Shown: piece after piece, positions 28,202 through 35,909 of the stretch
Layout: each line of letters begins with the position of its first letter
Position numbering within the stretch: position 1 is the first letter of the stretch
Origin: Gammaproteobacteria bacterium
Lineage (GTDB): Bacteria; Pseudomonadota; Gammaproteobacteria; Steroidobacterales; Woeseiaceae
NCBI GenBank assembly: GCA_024640305.1
Contig: JAHEFG010000014.1
Span: forward strand, 1-43,451
DNA: 43,451 nt
Direction: 5' to 3'
Notes under the pieces: model-generated
Databases searched by the model: none
The model's input: the letters and a program-made list of their open reading frames with translations, nothing else
Told to the model about the DNA's origin: nothing
Translations under genes and position numbers: made by a program

Positions 28202-28746
28202 CAGCTGCGCTCTGCAATCCAGTTACGGCGCCGACCGGGCATGCCGTCCAGGTTCTCGGACAACCACATCAGAATCGGCATCATGATCGCCCAGCCAATC
28301 GCCAGGGCAAGCAAACTCGCAACCTGGTTAACAAGGACAATTCCACCGAGTTCCTGACCCGCGATATACGACGCCGGACCGCCATAGAAGCCAAAAAAGG
28401 CTGCGAGTTTGGGCTTGCCGCGCAGCCATCGCATCGAAACATTCAACGTTGTCGCGAACAGCATCCACATCGTTATGATCCAGTACGGCGCGAAATACTC
28501 GCTGAACAGACCTGCCTTATAAGTGACCCAACCCGCAGCGACGAGCATGCTGTCAAAGCCTGCGCCGATCATGGCACAGGTTAGAAGGAGCAATATTTCC
28601 TCAACCGGCTTACGCGCCGCCCGTAGATGCAATACCAGAGCCACCAGAACCGCAACTGGCCCGATCCATGGCATTTGCTGAGCGCCGCCGATCACGGATG
28701 ACAGCCAGGCGATCTCAAATACTGCGAAATTAACAAATAGTCCCAT
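28201..28746 (-). CDS. DUF2878 integral membrane protein
   Basis: 181 residues, about six hydrophobic helices with few charged loops. Family-like segments are FEIAWLSSVIGG near the N-terminus, MIGAGFDSMLVAAGWVTY in the middle, and APYWIITMWMLFATTLN followed by GGPASYIAGQELGG. DUF2878 has no assigned activity, but it recurs in photolyase/cyclopropane-synthase clusters. The ATG at 28746 lies one base beyond the preceding stop (TGATATG), so translation is probably coupled. Confidence 0.9.
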   Translation of the reverse strand: MGLFVNFAVFEIAWLSSVIGGAQQMPWIGPVAVLVALVLHLRAARKPVEEILLLLTCAMIGAGFDSMLVAAGWVTYKAGLFSEYFAPYWIITMWMLFATTLNVSMRWLRGKPKLAAFFGFYGGPASYIAGQELGGIVLVNQVASLLALAIGWAIMMPILMWLSENLDGMPGRRRNWIAERS

Positions 28747-28747
28747 A

Positions 28748-29797
28748 TCAGCGAGCCGCCTTTTGAAACAGGTAGTGCCCTACATACCACTCGAGCCCAT
28801 CGTCATAGTCGAACAACTCGGCGCAGGCCATGAAAAACATACGCCAGCGTTGCCACCACAGCGACGCATCGGCCTCTCCATAACATTCGGCCAGAATCGG
28901 CAGGATCGAGTCTTCGTTGCCGTCCATGTTTGCCAGCCATGCGTTGCACGTCTTGGCGTAGTGCTGGCCATTCCAGCTCCAGCGCTTGACGATGTTCAGG
29001 TTTTCGGTGAAGCGCAGGGGTAACTCGGCGCTCGGCATGATCCCACCACTGAAAAAGTGCCGGCTCATCCAATCAGTCGGCCCCTTGTCAATGTACTCGT
29101 AAGGTGTCGTGCGATGACAAAATATGTGCATGAAGAAACGGCCTTCTGGAAGCAACCACTCGTCGATACGCCTAAACAGCTCACGGTAGTTACGCATGTG
29201 CTCGAACATCTCGATTGAGACCACTCGATCAAAGCGTTTTTGGGTTGCAAAATCATTCATGTCACAAGCAATGACGTTGATATTCTGAATCGACCGGTCG
29301 CCGGCCTGCTTGAGGATAAACTCTCGTTGTGAATTTGAGTTTGAAACAGAGGTAACCGATGCATTGGGGAAATGCTCCGCGACCCAAAGTGACAGCGAAC
29401 CCCAACCACAGCCGAGATCCAGCACCTGCATTCCATCCTCGATTCCGGCGCGCTTCACAGTCAGTTCAAGTGCGGCCTCCTCCGCGTCAGACAGGTCACC
29501 GCCCTTATTCGGCCAGTAACAACAGCTGTACTTACGGTGGTCTCCCATGACGTGGGAGAAAAACTCAGCCGGCACTTCATAGTGCTGCTCATTGGCGAGG
29601 TCCGGTACCAGCGCAATGGGAGACTCATTCATCATTGCAATGAATCGATTGGTTGTAGCGGCGGCGAACTCGACATCGCCCGAGTGAATCTCTTTGCGTT
29701 TCGATTCAAGCAATCTGCGAATTCCAGCTCGAATGACCGAATCCGGCACGAGGCCCGATTCAGTCCAGCTGACCGCTCTTTCAGTGATGGCGCTCAT
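28748..29797 (-). CDS. SAM-dependent methyltransferase, coclaurine N-methyltransferase-like (Cfa superfamily)
   Basis: 349 residues from the ATG at 29797 with TGGAGG 5 bases upstream; a TTG at 29809 is less likely. Core motifs: NEQHYEVPAEFF (69-80), KYSCCYW (89-95), SAM-binding LDLGCGWGS (126-134), VSIEMFEHMRNY, and HFFSGGIMPS with LFDYDDGLEW toward the C-terminus. This order matches, nearly motif for motif, plant (S)-coclaurine N-methyltransferase and its broad CNMT-like relatives, a branch of the cyclopropane-synthase superfamily. It is distinct from the Cfa at the other end of the operon. The substrate is probably a lipid rather than an alkaloid (inference). First gene of the cluster, divergent from the photolyase gene. 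Confidence 0.88.
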   Translation of the reverse strand: MSAITERAVSWTESGLVPDSVIRAGIRRLLESKRKEIHSGDVEFAAATTNRFIAMMNESPIALVPDLANEQHYEVPAEFFSHVMGDHRKYSCCYWPNKGGDLSDAEEAALELTVKRAGIEDGMQVLDLGCGWGSLSLWVAEHFPNASVTSVSNSNSQREFILKQAGDRSIQNINVIACDMNDFATQKRFDRVVSIEMFEHMRNYRELFRRIDEWLLPEGRFFMHIFCHRTTPYEYIDKGPTDWMSRHFFSGGIMPSAELPLRFTENLNIVKRWSWNGQHYAKTCNAWLANMDGNEDSILPILAECYGEADASLWWQRWRMFFMACAELFDYDDGLEWYVGHYLFQKAAR

Positions 29798-29814
29798 GGC
29801 TGCCTCCAAAACAA

Positions 29815-29850
29815 GTTGGCAGTAATATACGGCCCGTAAATTGAGCCAAC
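29815..29850. promoter_or_regulatory. Nested dyad at the divergent lipid-operon/photolyase promoter
   Basis: Outer arms GTTGGC (29815-29820) and GCCAAC (29845-29850) and inner arms TACG (29828-29831) and CGTA (29835-29838) share one centre near 29833. The dyad covers the predicted minus-strand promoter (-35 TTGTTG at 29852-29847, 17-base spacer, -10 TATATT at 29829-29824). It is a good candidate for a regulator binding site. Confidence 0.45.
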
Positions 29851-29879
29851 AATGGCCAGAGACGCTTTGTTACATTTGC

Positions 29880-29914
29880 TTACACCTTGTCGAACTTCAG
29901 CAATATATTATTGC
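29880..29914 (+). promoter_or_regulatory. Predicted photolyase promoter with a palindrome over the -10
   Basis: -35 TTACAC (29880-29885), an 18-base spacer and -10 TATATT (29904-29909). The -10 lies within GCAATATATTATTGC (29900-29914), whose 6-base arms are perfect complements, so a regulator could compete with polymerase here. Confidence 0.45.
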
Positions 29915-29942
29915 GTTATCACTGCCTTTGAGCGTTCTCGGA

Positions 29943-31310
29943 ATGCAACCTGTATTACTTTGGTTTCGACGAAATCTGCGTCTTTCGGACAATGCTGCGC
30001 TGATCGCCGCGGCGGATTCCGGTCGCCCTATCGTCCCTGTATATATCCTGGATGAACAGGATCTCGGCGAATCCCGGCGATGGTGGCTTCATCACAGCCT
30101 CCTGAGCCTTGATCGCGATTTGCGCAACCTGGGCGGGTCGCTGCTAATCCGTTCAGGTCGGCCCGAAAAGGTGTTGGCTGACTTAGCGGCCGAAACCGGT
30201 TCCACAGCCCTCTACTACACGCGACGATACGAGCCCGTCAGTCGCCGCCAGGAATTTGAGGTACATGCTGCGCTTCCTGACGCTTCTGTTCATGTGTATG
30301 ACGACAGTCTGCTGCACAATCCCGAAGATGTGAAAACGCTTGGTGGATCGCCGTATCGTGTGTTCACACCATTCTGGAAGTCCGCAAGTGCGACCGGTGA
30401 CCCACCGACCCCACTTTCTGCCCCAGAATCGGTCAAATTCGCTCGCAACCTTCCCGAATCCCAGAGCTTGTCCGAATTGGATCTGCTGCCGGCTTCGGCG
30501 GAGAGAAGCGAGGGCCTGAGTTCAGCATGGGCTCCCGGCGAATCAGCGGCACTGAGCCGCATCGACGAACTCGAGTCGATACTGGGCCACTACGACCGGC
30601 ATCGCGACAGACCAGACTTTGACGGCACATCCCGGCTGTCACCTTATCTGGTATTTGGTGAAATCAGCGTTCGGCAAGTCTGGCAAGCCGTGCGTCAACT
30701 CGAGTTGCTGCTGCGCTCTGCGACTGCGAGTTCAGCCCTCCTGCGCCAACTGTATTGGCGGGAATTCAGCACCTATCTCCTATATCACTTCCCGACCCTG
30801 CCGGATAAGCCGTTGCGCAGCGAGTTCGAGCAGTTTCCGTGGTCAGGAAACGAATCTCAGCTGCAGGCCTGGCAGCAAGGGATGACGGGGTACCCAATCG
30901 TTGACGCCGGCATGCGCCAGCTTCGGCAAACCGGCTGGATGCACAACCGCGTACGCATGGTTGCAGCCTCGTTCCTGGTCAAAGACCTTCTCATACCGTG
31001 GCAAAAAGGAGCCGCATGGTTTCTGGATGCTTTAGTAGATGCCGACCTTGCCAATAACTCGGCCAGCTGGCAGTGGGTTGCGGGGTGCGGTTCGGATGCA
31101 GCTCCATACTTTCGAATCTTTAACCCGACTGTGCAGGGCAAAAAATTCGACCCGCATGGAGACTATGTGCGGCGTTGGATTCCGGAGCTCAGCGAAAAGG
31201 CACAGTCAGCGTATCCGGAACCGATAGTCGATCACGGCAGCTCAAGAAAGGAAGCGTTGGAGGCATATCAGTTGATTAAAGGAATGCGAACCTCAAAACT
31301 TGCCCCGTGA
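29943..31310 (+). CDS. phrB: Deoxyribodipyrimidine photolyase (class I CPD type)
   Basis: Blue-light repair of cyclobutane pyrimidine dimers using FAD and an antenna chromophore. 455 residues from the ATG at 29943, which gives the typical start MQPVLLWFRRNLRLSDNAAL. The antenna domain comes first. The FAD-binding C-terminal half contains TSRLSPYLVFGEIS, WREFSTYLLYHFP, GYPIVDAGMRQLRQTGWMHNRVRM and WQWVAGCGSDAAPYFRIFNP, the class I CPD photolyase pattern. Translation from the frame's first ATG (29841) is unlikely because the promoter lies inside it. The ribosome-binding site is weak. The 3' end overlaps the histidine kinase gene by 43 bases tail to tail. Confidence 0.95.
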   Translation: MQPVLLWFRRNLRLSDNAALIAAADSGRPIVPVYILDEQDLGESRRWWLHHSLLSLDRDLRNLGGSLLIRSGRPEKVLADLAAETGSTALYYTRRYEPVSRRQEFEVHAALPDASVHVYDDSLLHNPEDVKTLGGSPYRVFTPFWKSASATGDPPTPLSAPESVKFARNLPESQSLSELDLLPASAERSEGLSSAWAPGESAALSRIDELESILGHYDRHRDRPDFDGTSRLSPYLVFGEISVRQVWQAVRQLELLLRSATASSALLRQLYWREFSTYLLYHFPTLPDKPLRSEFEQFPWSGNESQLQAWQQGMTGYPIVDAGMRQLRQTGWMHNRVRMVAASFLVKDLLIPWQKGAAWFLDALVDADLANNSASWQWVAGCGSDAAPYFRIFNPTVQGKKFDPHGDYVRRWIPELSEKAQSAYPEPIVDHGSSRKEALEAYQLIKGMRTSKLAP

Positions 31311-32608
31311 TCATCGGTCGGGAGCAACCTGAGTGAACCCGAATGGGCTTTAACAACGAGCGTTGCAAGGTACAGGCCAAGCCCGGTGCCACCCGACTCC
31401 CGGGCTCGCGAAGCATCGTCGCGATAGAAAGGTTCGCCAATGCGCGCTGCCTGACCTTCTGACAGGCCGGGGCCGTGATCGGTAACGGTCATCACAAGCT
31501 CGCTGTCCGTCGCTGAGATCGCTAGCTCCACCAGACCATCTTCCGGCTGCGAGTACCGCAACGCGTTACTGAGCAGGTTTTTAAGAAGCAAGCCGATCCT
31601 CGCTTCATCGAGCTGTGCGGAGACGGGCTCGTTCGGCAAGCTAACGTGGATCCGGTCTGCTTCCCTTGCAAAGTAATTATCAAGCAGCTTGCATATCAGC
31701 TCTCCCACGATCACCTGGCTACAGGTCAGCGGCGAGTGACGGCTGCTGAGCCTCTCGGCTTCAAGCAGTGAATTTACGATACTCTCCATTTCGGCAATTT
31801 CCGCCTTCAGGCTCTCGACATTCTCAGTTTCATCGAAGAACTCAAGCTCCAACCGCATTCTTGAGAGAGGCGTACGAAGTTCATGGCTAATTCCAAGCAA
31901 CAGAGATCGCTTCGCATCCAGCATGTTTTCGACATCTCCTGCCATCCTGTTGATATCTGCTGCCAGATCGCCAAGTTGGTCGCTACGAACGTTCGAGATA
32001 CGAAAGTCAAAGTTACCCTGGCCTATATGCTCGGCTCCGTCACGAATCGTCTCGATCGGCCGAAATAGCCATCTGACGGCCGTATAGGCGATCAAAAGAA
32101 AAGACAAACCGAGCCCCAGAACGAGTGGGATGAGTCCAGGTCCTTCAGATACATCCGAAATTCTTGGCGTCGAGACCACGACTTCGTAATCGCCCTGTCG
32201 CATACGCAGGAATTCATGATTACCCAGGTCTGCGAAATCGACGCCCTGAAGCTCGCCAGCCCAGGCGCCCGGATCGTCACTGAACCTGGGGCTGGACGCG
32301 AATTCAAGTTGCTCAAGTCGTGGGAATGCCGGATCCGATGCCCAATCGATATCTGGACCCAGAATCCGGATGTCGACCGGGACTTTTTCCGTAATCGCGA
32401 TCGCTCGGTCGATACGAGGTGGAACACCGATGTCTTCGCGCACGTAGCTCACGTGCAGGGACAGGTGCCCGCTAATAAGCCCGCGAATTTGATCACTGTT
32501 ATAGAAGCGCTGTATCGCTTTGAACGTACCAAACACGAACAAGCCGCCCAACACAATGAATATCACCAAGAGGCGAAACGACAGGGAACGCGTCAGACGG
32601 TTAAGCAT
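31268..32608 (-). CDS. Sensor histidine kinase (EnvZ/CpxA type)
   Basis: 446 residues from the ATG at 32608, which overlaps the response-regulator stop by 8 bases. First membrane helix about 12-30; periplasmic domain about 31-155; second helix about 158-178. A HAMP domain follows (RPIETIRDGAEHIGQGNFDF). The dimerisation/phosphoacceptor motif is GISHELRTPLSRMRLELEF with His242. ATPase boxes follow: NLLSNALRYS (N), DHGPGLSEGQ (G1) and GGTGLGLYLA (G2). The signal is unknown; the layout resembles CpxA/RstB envelope-stress sensors. Confidence 0.95.
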   Translation of the reverse strand: MLNRLTRSLSFRLLVIFIVLGGLFVFGTFKAIQRFYNSDQIRGLISGHLSLHVSYVREDIGVPPRIDRAIAITEKVPVDIRILGPDIDWASDPAFPRLEQLEFASSPRFSDDPGAWAGELQGVDFADLGNHEFLRMRQGDYEVVVSTPRISDVSEGPGLIPLVLGLGLSFLLIAYTAVRWLFRPIETIRDGAEHIGQGNFDFRISNVRSDQLGDLAADINRMAGDVENMLDAKRSLLLGISHELRTPLSRMRLELEFFDETENVESLKAEIAEMESIVNSLLEAERLSSRHSPLTCSQVIVGELICKLLDNYFAREADRIHVSLPNEPVSAQLDEARIGLLLKNLLSNALRYSQPEDGLVELAISATDSELVMTVTDHGPGLSEGQAARIGEPFYRDDASRARESGGTGLGLYLATLVVKAHSGSLRLLPTDDHGASFEVRIPLIN

Positions 32609-33296
32609 CAGCCAGAGGTATACCCACGAACGAATAGCCTCGACCCCAAATCGTTTGAATAAAACGTGGCGGCTTGACCGTATCACCAAGCTTCTGTCGC
32701 AGACGGCTAATCATGATATCGACGGATCTCGTCAGAATTGCCGCATCAATGCCCCGCAGTTCGCTAAGAATATCGTCGCGGGAAAGCTTGCGACCATGCC
32801 TGCGTGCGAGTATCAGGAGAAGTTCATACTCCATCGACGTCAACTCAACCGGATTGCCGTCAACGCTAACCGTTCGAGCATCAGTATCAATCGATAGCCC
32901 CTCAAAATTTAGTTCGCCGACTGTTGAACCTTTAAGTTCCGACCGGCGCAACGTCGCTTGTACACGTGCGACCAGTTCACGCGGCTCGAATGGCTTTCCA
33001 ATATAGTCGTCTGCGCCTAACTCAAGGCCTGATACCCGATCGATTACGTCGCCACGCGCGGTAAGCATGATGATCGGGATGTTGCTGGACTTGCGTACCT
33101 CGCGACAAATCTCGAAGCCATCCTTACCCGGCAACATGACATCCAGCAATAGCAAATCCGGTTCTTCCCGAGCCAGCTTCTTGAAGCCCTCTACAGAGTC
33201 ATAGGCACACACGAGGTTGATGCCGTAGCGCTTGAAGTACGCCTGCATCAAATCGGAGTGTTTCCGGTCATCATCTATTAGTAGCACCTTTGTCAT
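32601..33296 (-). CDS. OmpR/PhoB-family response regulator
   Basis: 231 residues. Receiver domain MTKVLLIDDD with the phosphoacceptor Asp52 in LLLLDVMLPGKDG and the conserved lysine in GKPFEPREL. The C-terminal winged helix has VELTSMEYELLLILARRHG and DIMISRLRQKLGD...IQTIWGRGYSFVG. The ATG at 33296 is preferred over the adjacent GTG at 33299; no strong ribosome-binding site is visible. It forms an operon with the overlapping kinase. The closest well-known pairs are CpxRA/RstAB. Confidence 0.95.
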   Translation of the reverse strand: MTKVLLIDDDRKHSDLMQAYFKRYGINLVCAYDSVEGFKKLAREEPDLLLLDVMLPGKDGFEICREVRKSSNIPIIMLTARGDVIDRVSGLELGADDYIGKPFEPRELVARVQATLRRSELKGSTVGELNFEGLSIDTDARTVSVDGNPVELTSMEYELLLILARRHGRKLSRDDILSELRGIDAAILTRSVDIMISRLRQKLGDTVKPPRFIQTIWGRGYSFVGIPLADA

Positions 33297-33656
33297 CACA
33301 CAATGATAACCGCTGTCCTCCCGATAGTCCCGTAGACCGGCTATCAGTTACATTTAGATACACTCTGAAACCAATACGAAACCCTTCCTGCATCCAGTTC
33401 TGTGACACTGTAGACCGATTTCGACAAAGCTGTTTCATCGAAACCCGAACCCCCTGCGCACCTTTGCGCAAACAAGCTTCTCCCCGCCTCGTGCGGGGAT
33501 TTTTTTGCTGATTTCAGTCCCGTTTTCCAGCTGATACATCTCGAAACATCTCGTTACAGAAATCGGGTTAATTGAATGCCAGAAAACTCTAAGCTGCACC
33601 CGTCAATTTTGAAATCGTTAGTCAACTACTACTAATCAATATTTAGGAGATCGAAA
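33297..33656. other. 360-base intergenic region
   Basis: Lies between the divergent response-regulator and DUF4397 lipoprotein genes. It contains no supported coding sequence. Its main feature is a pair of plus-strand hairpins at 33455-33506, the second a clear terminator, which implies a transcript made within or through the region. The AT-rich final 60 bases presumably hold the lipoprotein promoter, and TTAGGAG before 33657 is its ribosome-binding site. Confidence 0.6.
33455..33506 (+). terminator. Orphan intrinsic terminator with preceding hairpin
   Basis: Hairpin TGCGCA-CCTT-TGCGCA (33455-33470), then CCCCGC-CTCGT-GCGGGG (33482-33498) followed by A and seven Ts (33500-33506). It points along the plus strand, yet no plus-strand gene ends upstream of it. 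It may be the 3' end of an unannotated small RNA starting somewhere after about 33300; I could not find a convincing promoter. Confidence 0.7.
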
Positions 33657-35258
33657 ATGAAAAGGTTTTCCCACGTTGCTTTACTCGCGACGACAACCCT
33701 GTTCCTCGCGGCCTGCGATGGCGACGACGGTATGGACGGTGCCGATGGTACAAACGGATCAGACGGCTTCAATTCGCTGGTTGCGTTCCGCGACTTGCCC
33801 GTCGGCGACCTCGATTGCCTCGGTGGCGGACGCGCTTTTGATAGCGGCCTGGACACCAATCGTAACGACGTTCTCGACCTTGATGAAATTGTTGCAACAG
33901 AGTTCGTCGAGTGCTCAGTCACTCCCACATTGCGCGCCCTGCACGCTTCTCCTGACGCCCCGTTAGTAAACATCTGGATAGATGGCGCTCCTGCGCTTCC
34001 GGGTGTTGACTTCAACCAGGGCTCTGGGTTCGTCAAAGTTGGTCAGGCTGCAAATGTAACCGAGACCGGTGCAGACGTTAACGTGCAGGTTGAAGCTATC
34101 CTGCCGGGAGACGACGGTGTGGTTCTGGATGCTGACCTGCCCCTCGAGTTTGGCACAGAGACCACGGTCATCGCCTCGGGAACGATCGAGGGCGGAGATT
34201 TCGGACCGATCCTGGTAACCAACCCAATTGGCACGCCCATTGCCGATGGCAGCTTTCGCGCGCAGGTTGTTCACGCAGCGCCGAACGCTCCTGACGTCGA
34301 TGTTTACGTAACAGCCTTCGACGCTGCTCTCGAGAACCCTGTAAATGGGGCGGCACCGCTAACATTTGGCGCTAGCACAGGCCAGTTGGAAGTGCTTGCG
34401 GGCGACTACCAAATTCGTGTGGTCGCGCTCATCGCTGGCGAACCCGTAGTTTATGACTCCGGTGAGATTTCGCTGCCGGCCGGCGCCGACCTGATGATCG
34501 TCGCAACCGAGAATGTTTTCCTCGGCGAGTCTGCTATCCAGCTGATGGTACTCGACGGAACAGCCGCGACACTGTTGTACGACGCAGCTACGCCTGCCGC
34601 AGCCCTCGCTGTGCACCTGTCTGAAGATGCACCGGCTGTAGACATTCTCGCAGACGTCGGTTCCTCTGCTGAGATTGAGGCACTGAAACTTGTCGAGAAC
34701 CTTGCCTACACCGAGTCCTGCGCACTCGAGAGCATTGGTGCTCCCGAAGACTACACGCTAAGTGTGGTTGCAACGGGCGACACGACCAGCGTTCTTGATA
34801 TCCCGTACGGTGCTGTCGTCAATGAGGCCACTGCTGTTATCGTTAGTGGACTGCTGTCAACAAGCACCCTGCAGGCGATCCCGCTGGCCATTGACGGTCG
34901 CAGCGTATTCACTGAGGCGAAGATTCGCCTGACGCATGGTTCACCGTCTACGCCGAACGTCGATATTTACCTTCTGCCCGAAGGCGTCGCGATCGGTGAC
35001 GAAGGTGCTGATCCTGCGTTCACTGACGTACCGTTCGGCGCTGATACCGGCGTTCTGTCGATCGACCCGAGCGTCAACTACGACGTTTACGTAACAGCCA
35101 CCGGCAGCCTTACTCCGGCCATTTCTGTAACCGGATTCGATACGACTCCGGGCCAGGTACTGGACATCATTGCTCGCGATGCCACGGGCGAAGAAGTGGG
35201 TCCTCAGGTGCTGGTTATCGACTATGACGCATTGGATACTTGCGTAGTCGCAGACTAA
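33657..35258 (+). CDS. DUF4397-repeat lipoprotein with collagen-like and DUF7151-type N-terminus
   Basis: 533 residues, exported as a lipoprotein (signal peptide ending LAAC, Cys20). A short glycine-every-third stretch (DGMDGADGTNGSDG, about 24-37) precedes a DUF7151-like module (about 40-87: LPVGDLDCLGGG...SGLDTNRNDVLDLDEI). Four tandem DUF4397-like units follow, each opening with a variant of H-x-S/A-P-x-x-P-x-V-D-I/V-Y (near 96, 210, 320 and 425). The unusually acidic composition (pervasive D and E) and beta-rich repeats suggest a surface or periplasmic adhesive or structural protein. Start supported by AGGAG at 7 bases. A strong terminator follows. Confidence 0.9.
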   Translation: MKRFSHVALLATTTLFLAACDGDDGMDGADGTNGSDGFNSLVAFRDLPVGDLDCLGGGRAFDSGLDTNRNDVLDLDEIVATEFVECSVTPTLRALHASPDAPLVNIWIDGAPALPGVDFNQGSGFVKVGQAANVTETGADVNVQVEAILPGDDGVVLDADLPLEFGTETTVIASGTIEGGDFGPILVTNPIGTPIADGSFRAQVVHAAPNAPDVDVYVTAFDAALENPVNGAAPLTFGASTGQLEVLAGDYQIRVVALIAGEPVVYDSGEISLPAGADLMIVATENVFLGESAIQLMVLDGTAATLLYDAATPAAALAVHLSEDAPAVDILADVGSSAEIEALKLVENLAYTESCALESIGAPEDYTLSVVATGDTTSVLDIPYGAVVNEATAVIVSGLLSTSTLQAIPLAIDGRSVFTEAKIRLTHGSPSTPNVDIYLLPEGVAIGDEGADPAFTDVPFGADTGVLSIDPSVNYDVYVTATGSLTPAISVTGFDTTPGQVLDIIARDATGEEVGPQVLVIDYDALDTCVVAD

Positions 35259-35305
35259 GAGTGGATAAACCCGTGCCGTAACAGCCGGGATAGCAAAAAC
35301 AAAGG

Positions 35306-35337
35306 CACCTGGAGCGAAAGCTCCGGGTGTTTTTTTT
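35306..35337 (+). terminator. Terminator of the DUF4397 lipoprotein gene
   Basis: CACCTGGAGC / GCTCCGGGTG stem (10 bp with one T-G pair) with a GAAA loop, then eight Ts at 35330-35337. Confidence 0.95.
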
Positions 35338-35359
35338 GCCCGGCCGTTTCTTCCAGTAA

Positions 35360-35785
35360 CTATTTCGGTTCAACGATAAGGAATACCGTTGTTGCATCGC
35401 CCACATTCAATACTTCGTGCCAAATTATGCCGTCGCTCGCAAAATGGACATCGGCAGCCAGATCCACTTCGCGTGTGCCATTTTCATCAGTGATCTTCAT
35501 GCGACCACCGGCAATCGTATAGCCAAAATGTTTGTCATGAAAATGGCGTTCATGTCCTACGCCCGGCGGGAATGTGCACCTGAGAATTCTATGATCCGAA
35601 TCTTCGTGCAATTTCTCGCAAACTGGCTCACCGTCCCAACCAGCTCTTAACGGATCCGGAAGGGTCGTCTGGGGTACACACGCCGCCAGCGCCGACACGC
35701 TTGCCGCGAATACAACGGCAAAGAGAGGATCAGTAAAATTTGAAATAGAACTCAAAACGAACCTCGACTGCGGTTTCCGCTCCAC
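35360..35785 (-). CDS. Cupin-domain lipoprotein
   Basis: 141 residues. The start is a GTG at 35785 with GGAGGAG about 9 bases upstream. The N-terminus is a long signal with lipobox ALAAC (Cys36). The rest is a single cupin barrel with metal-ligand-type histidines HERHFHDKHFGYT (H78, H81, H83, H86) and IIWHEVLNVGD. No enzymatic signature beyond the cupin metal site is evident, so it could bind a metal or small molecule or be a minor periplasmic enzyme. Convergent with the DUF4397 lipoprotein gene. Confidence 0.82.
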   Translation of the reverse strand: MERKPQSRFVLSSISNFTDPLFAVVFAASVSALAACVPQTTLPDPLRAGWDGEPVCEKLHEDSDHRILRCTFPPGVGHERHFHDKHFGYTIAGGRMKITDENGTREVDLAADVHFASDGIIWHEVLNVGDATTVFLIVEPK

Positions 35786-35909
35786 TTGTAAAAGCTCCTC
35801 CGATCCAGATTAACTTCATCATAGCGCTTTGTCATAGCTGCGCATGCAAAGTCATCCGATACTTCAAGGCAGTCTATTTCGGCATCGCTGCCAATGTTGT
35901 TGTGTCGAA

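Noticed and set aside
29798..29942. Looked for an ECF sigma/ChrR promoter (TGATC-type -35) and for rpoE-chrR genes beside the lipid cluster.
   Set aside because: No such element or gene is in the window; regulation by ChrR is therefore not claimed, only mentioned as a comparison.
29841..29942. Upstream start for the photolyase at 29841.
   Set aside because: It precedes the predicted promoter, and the added 34 residues do not resemble photolyases, which begin with the WFRRNLRL strand.
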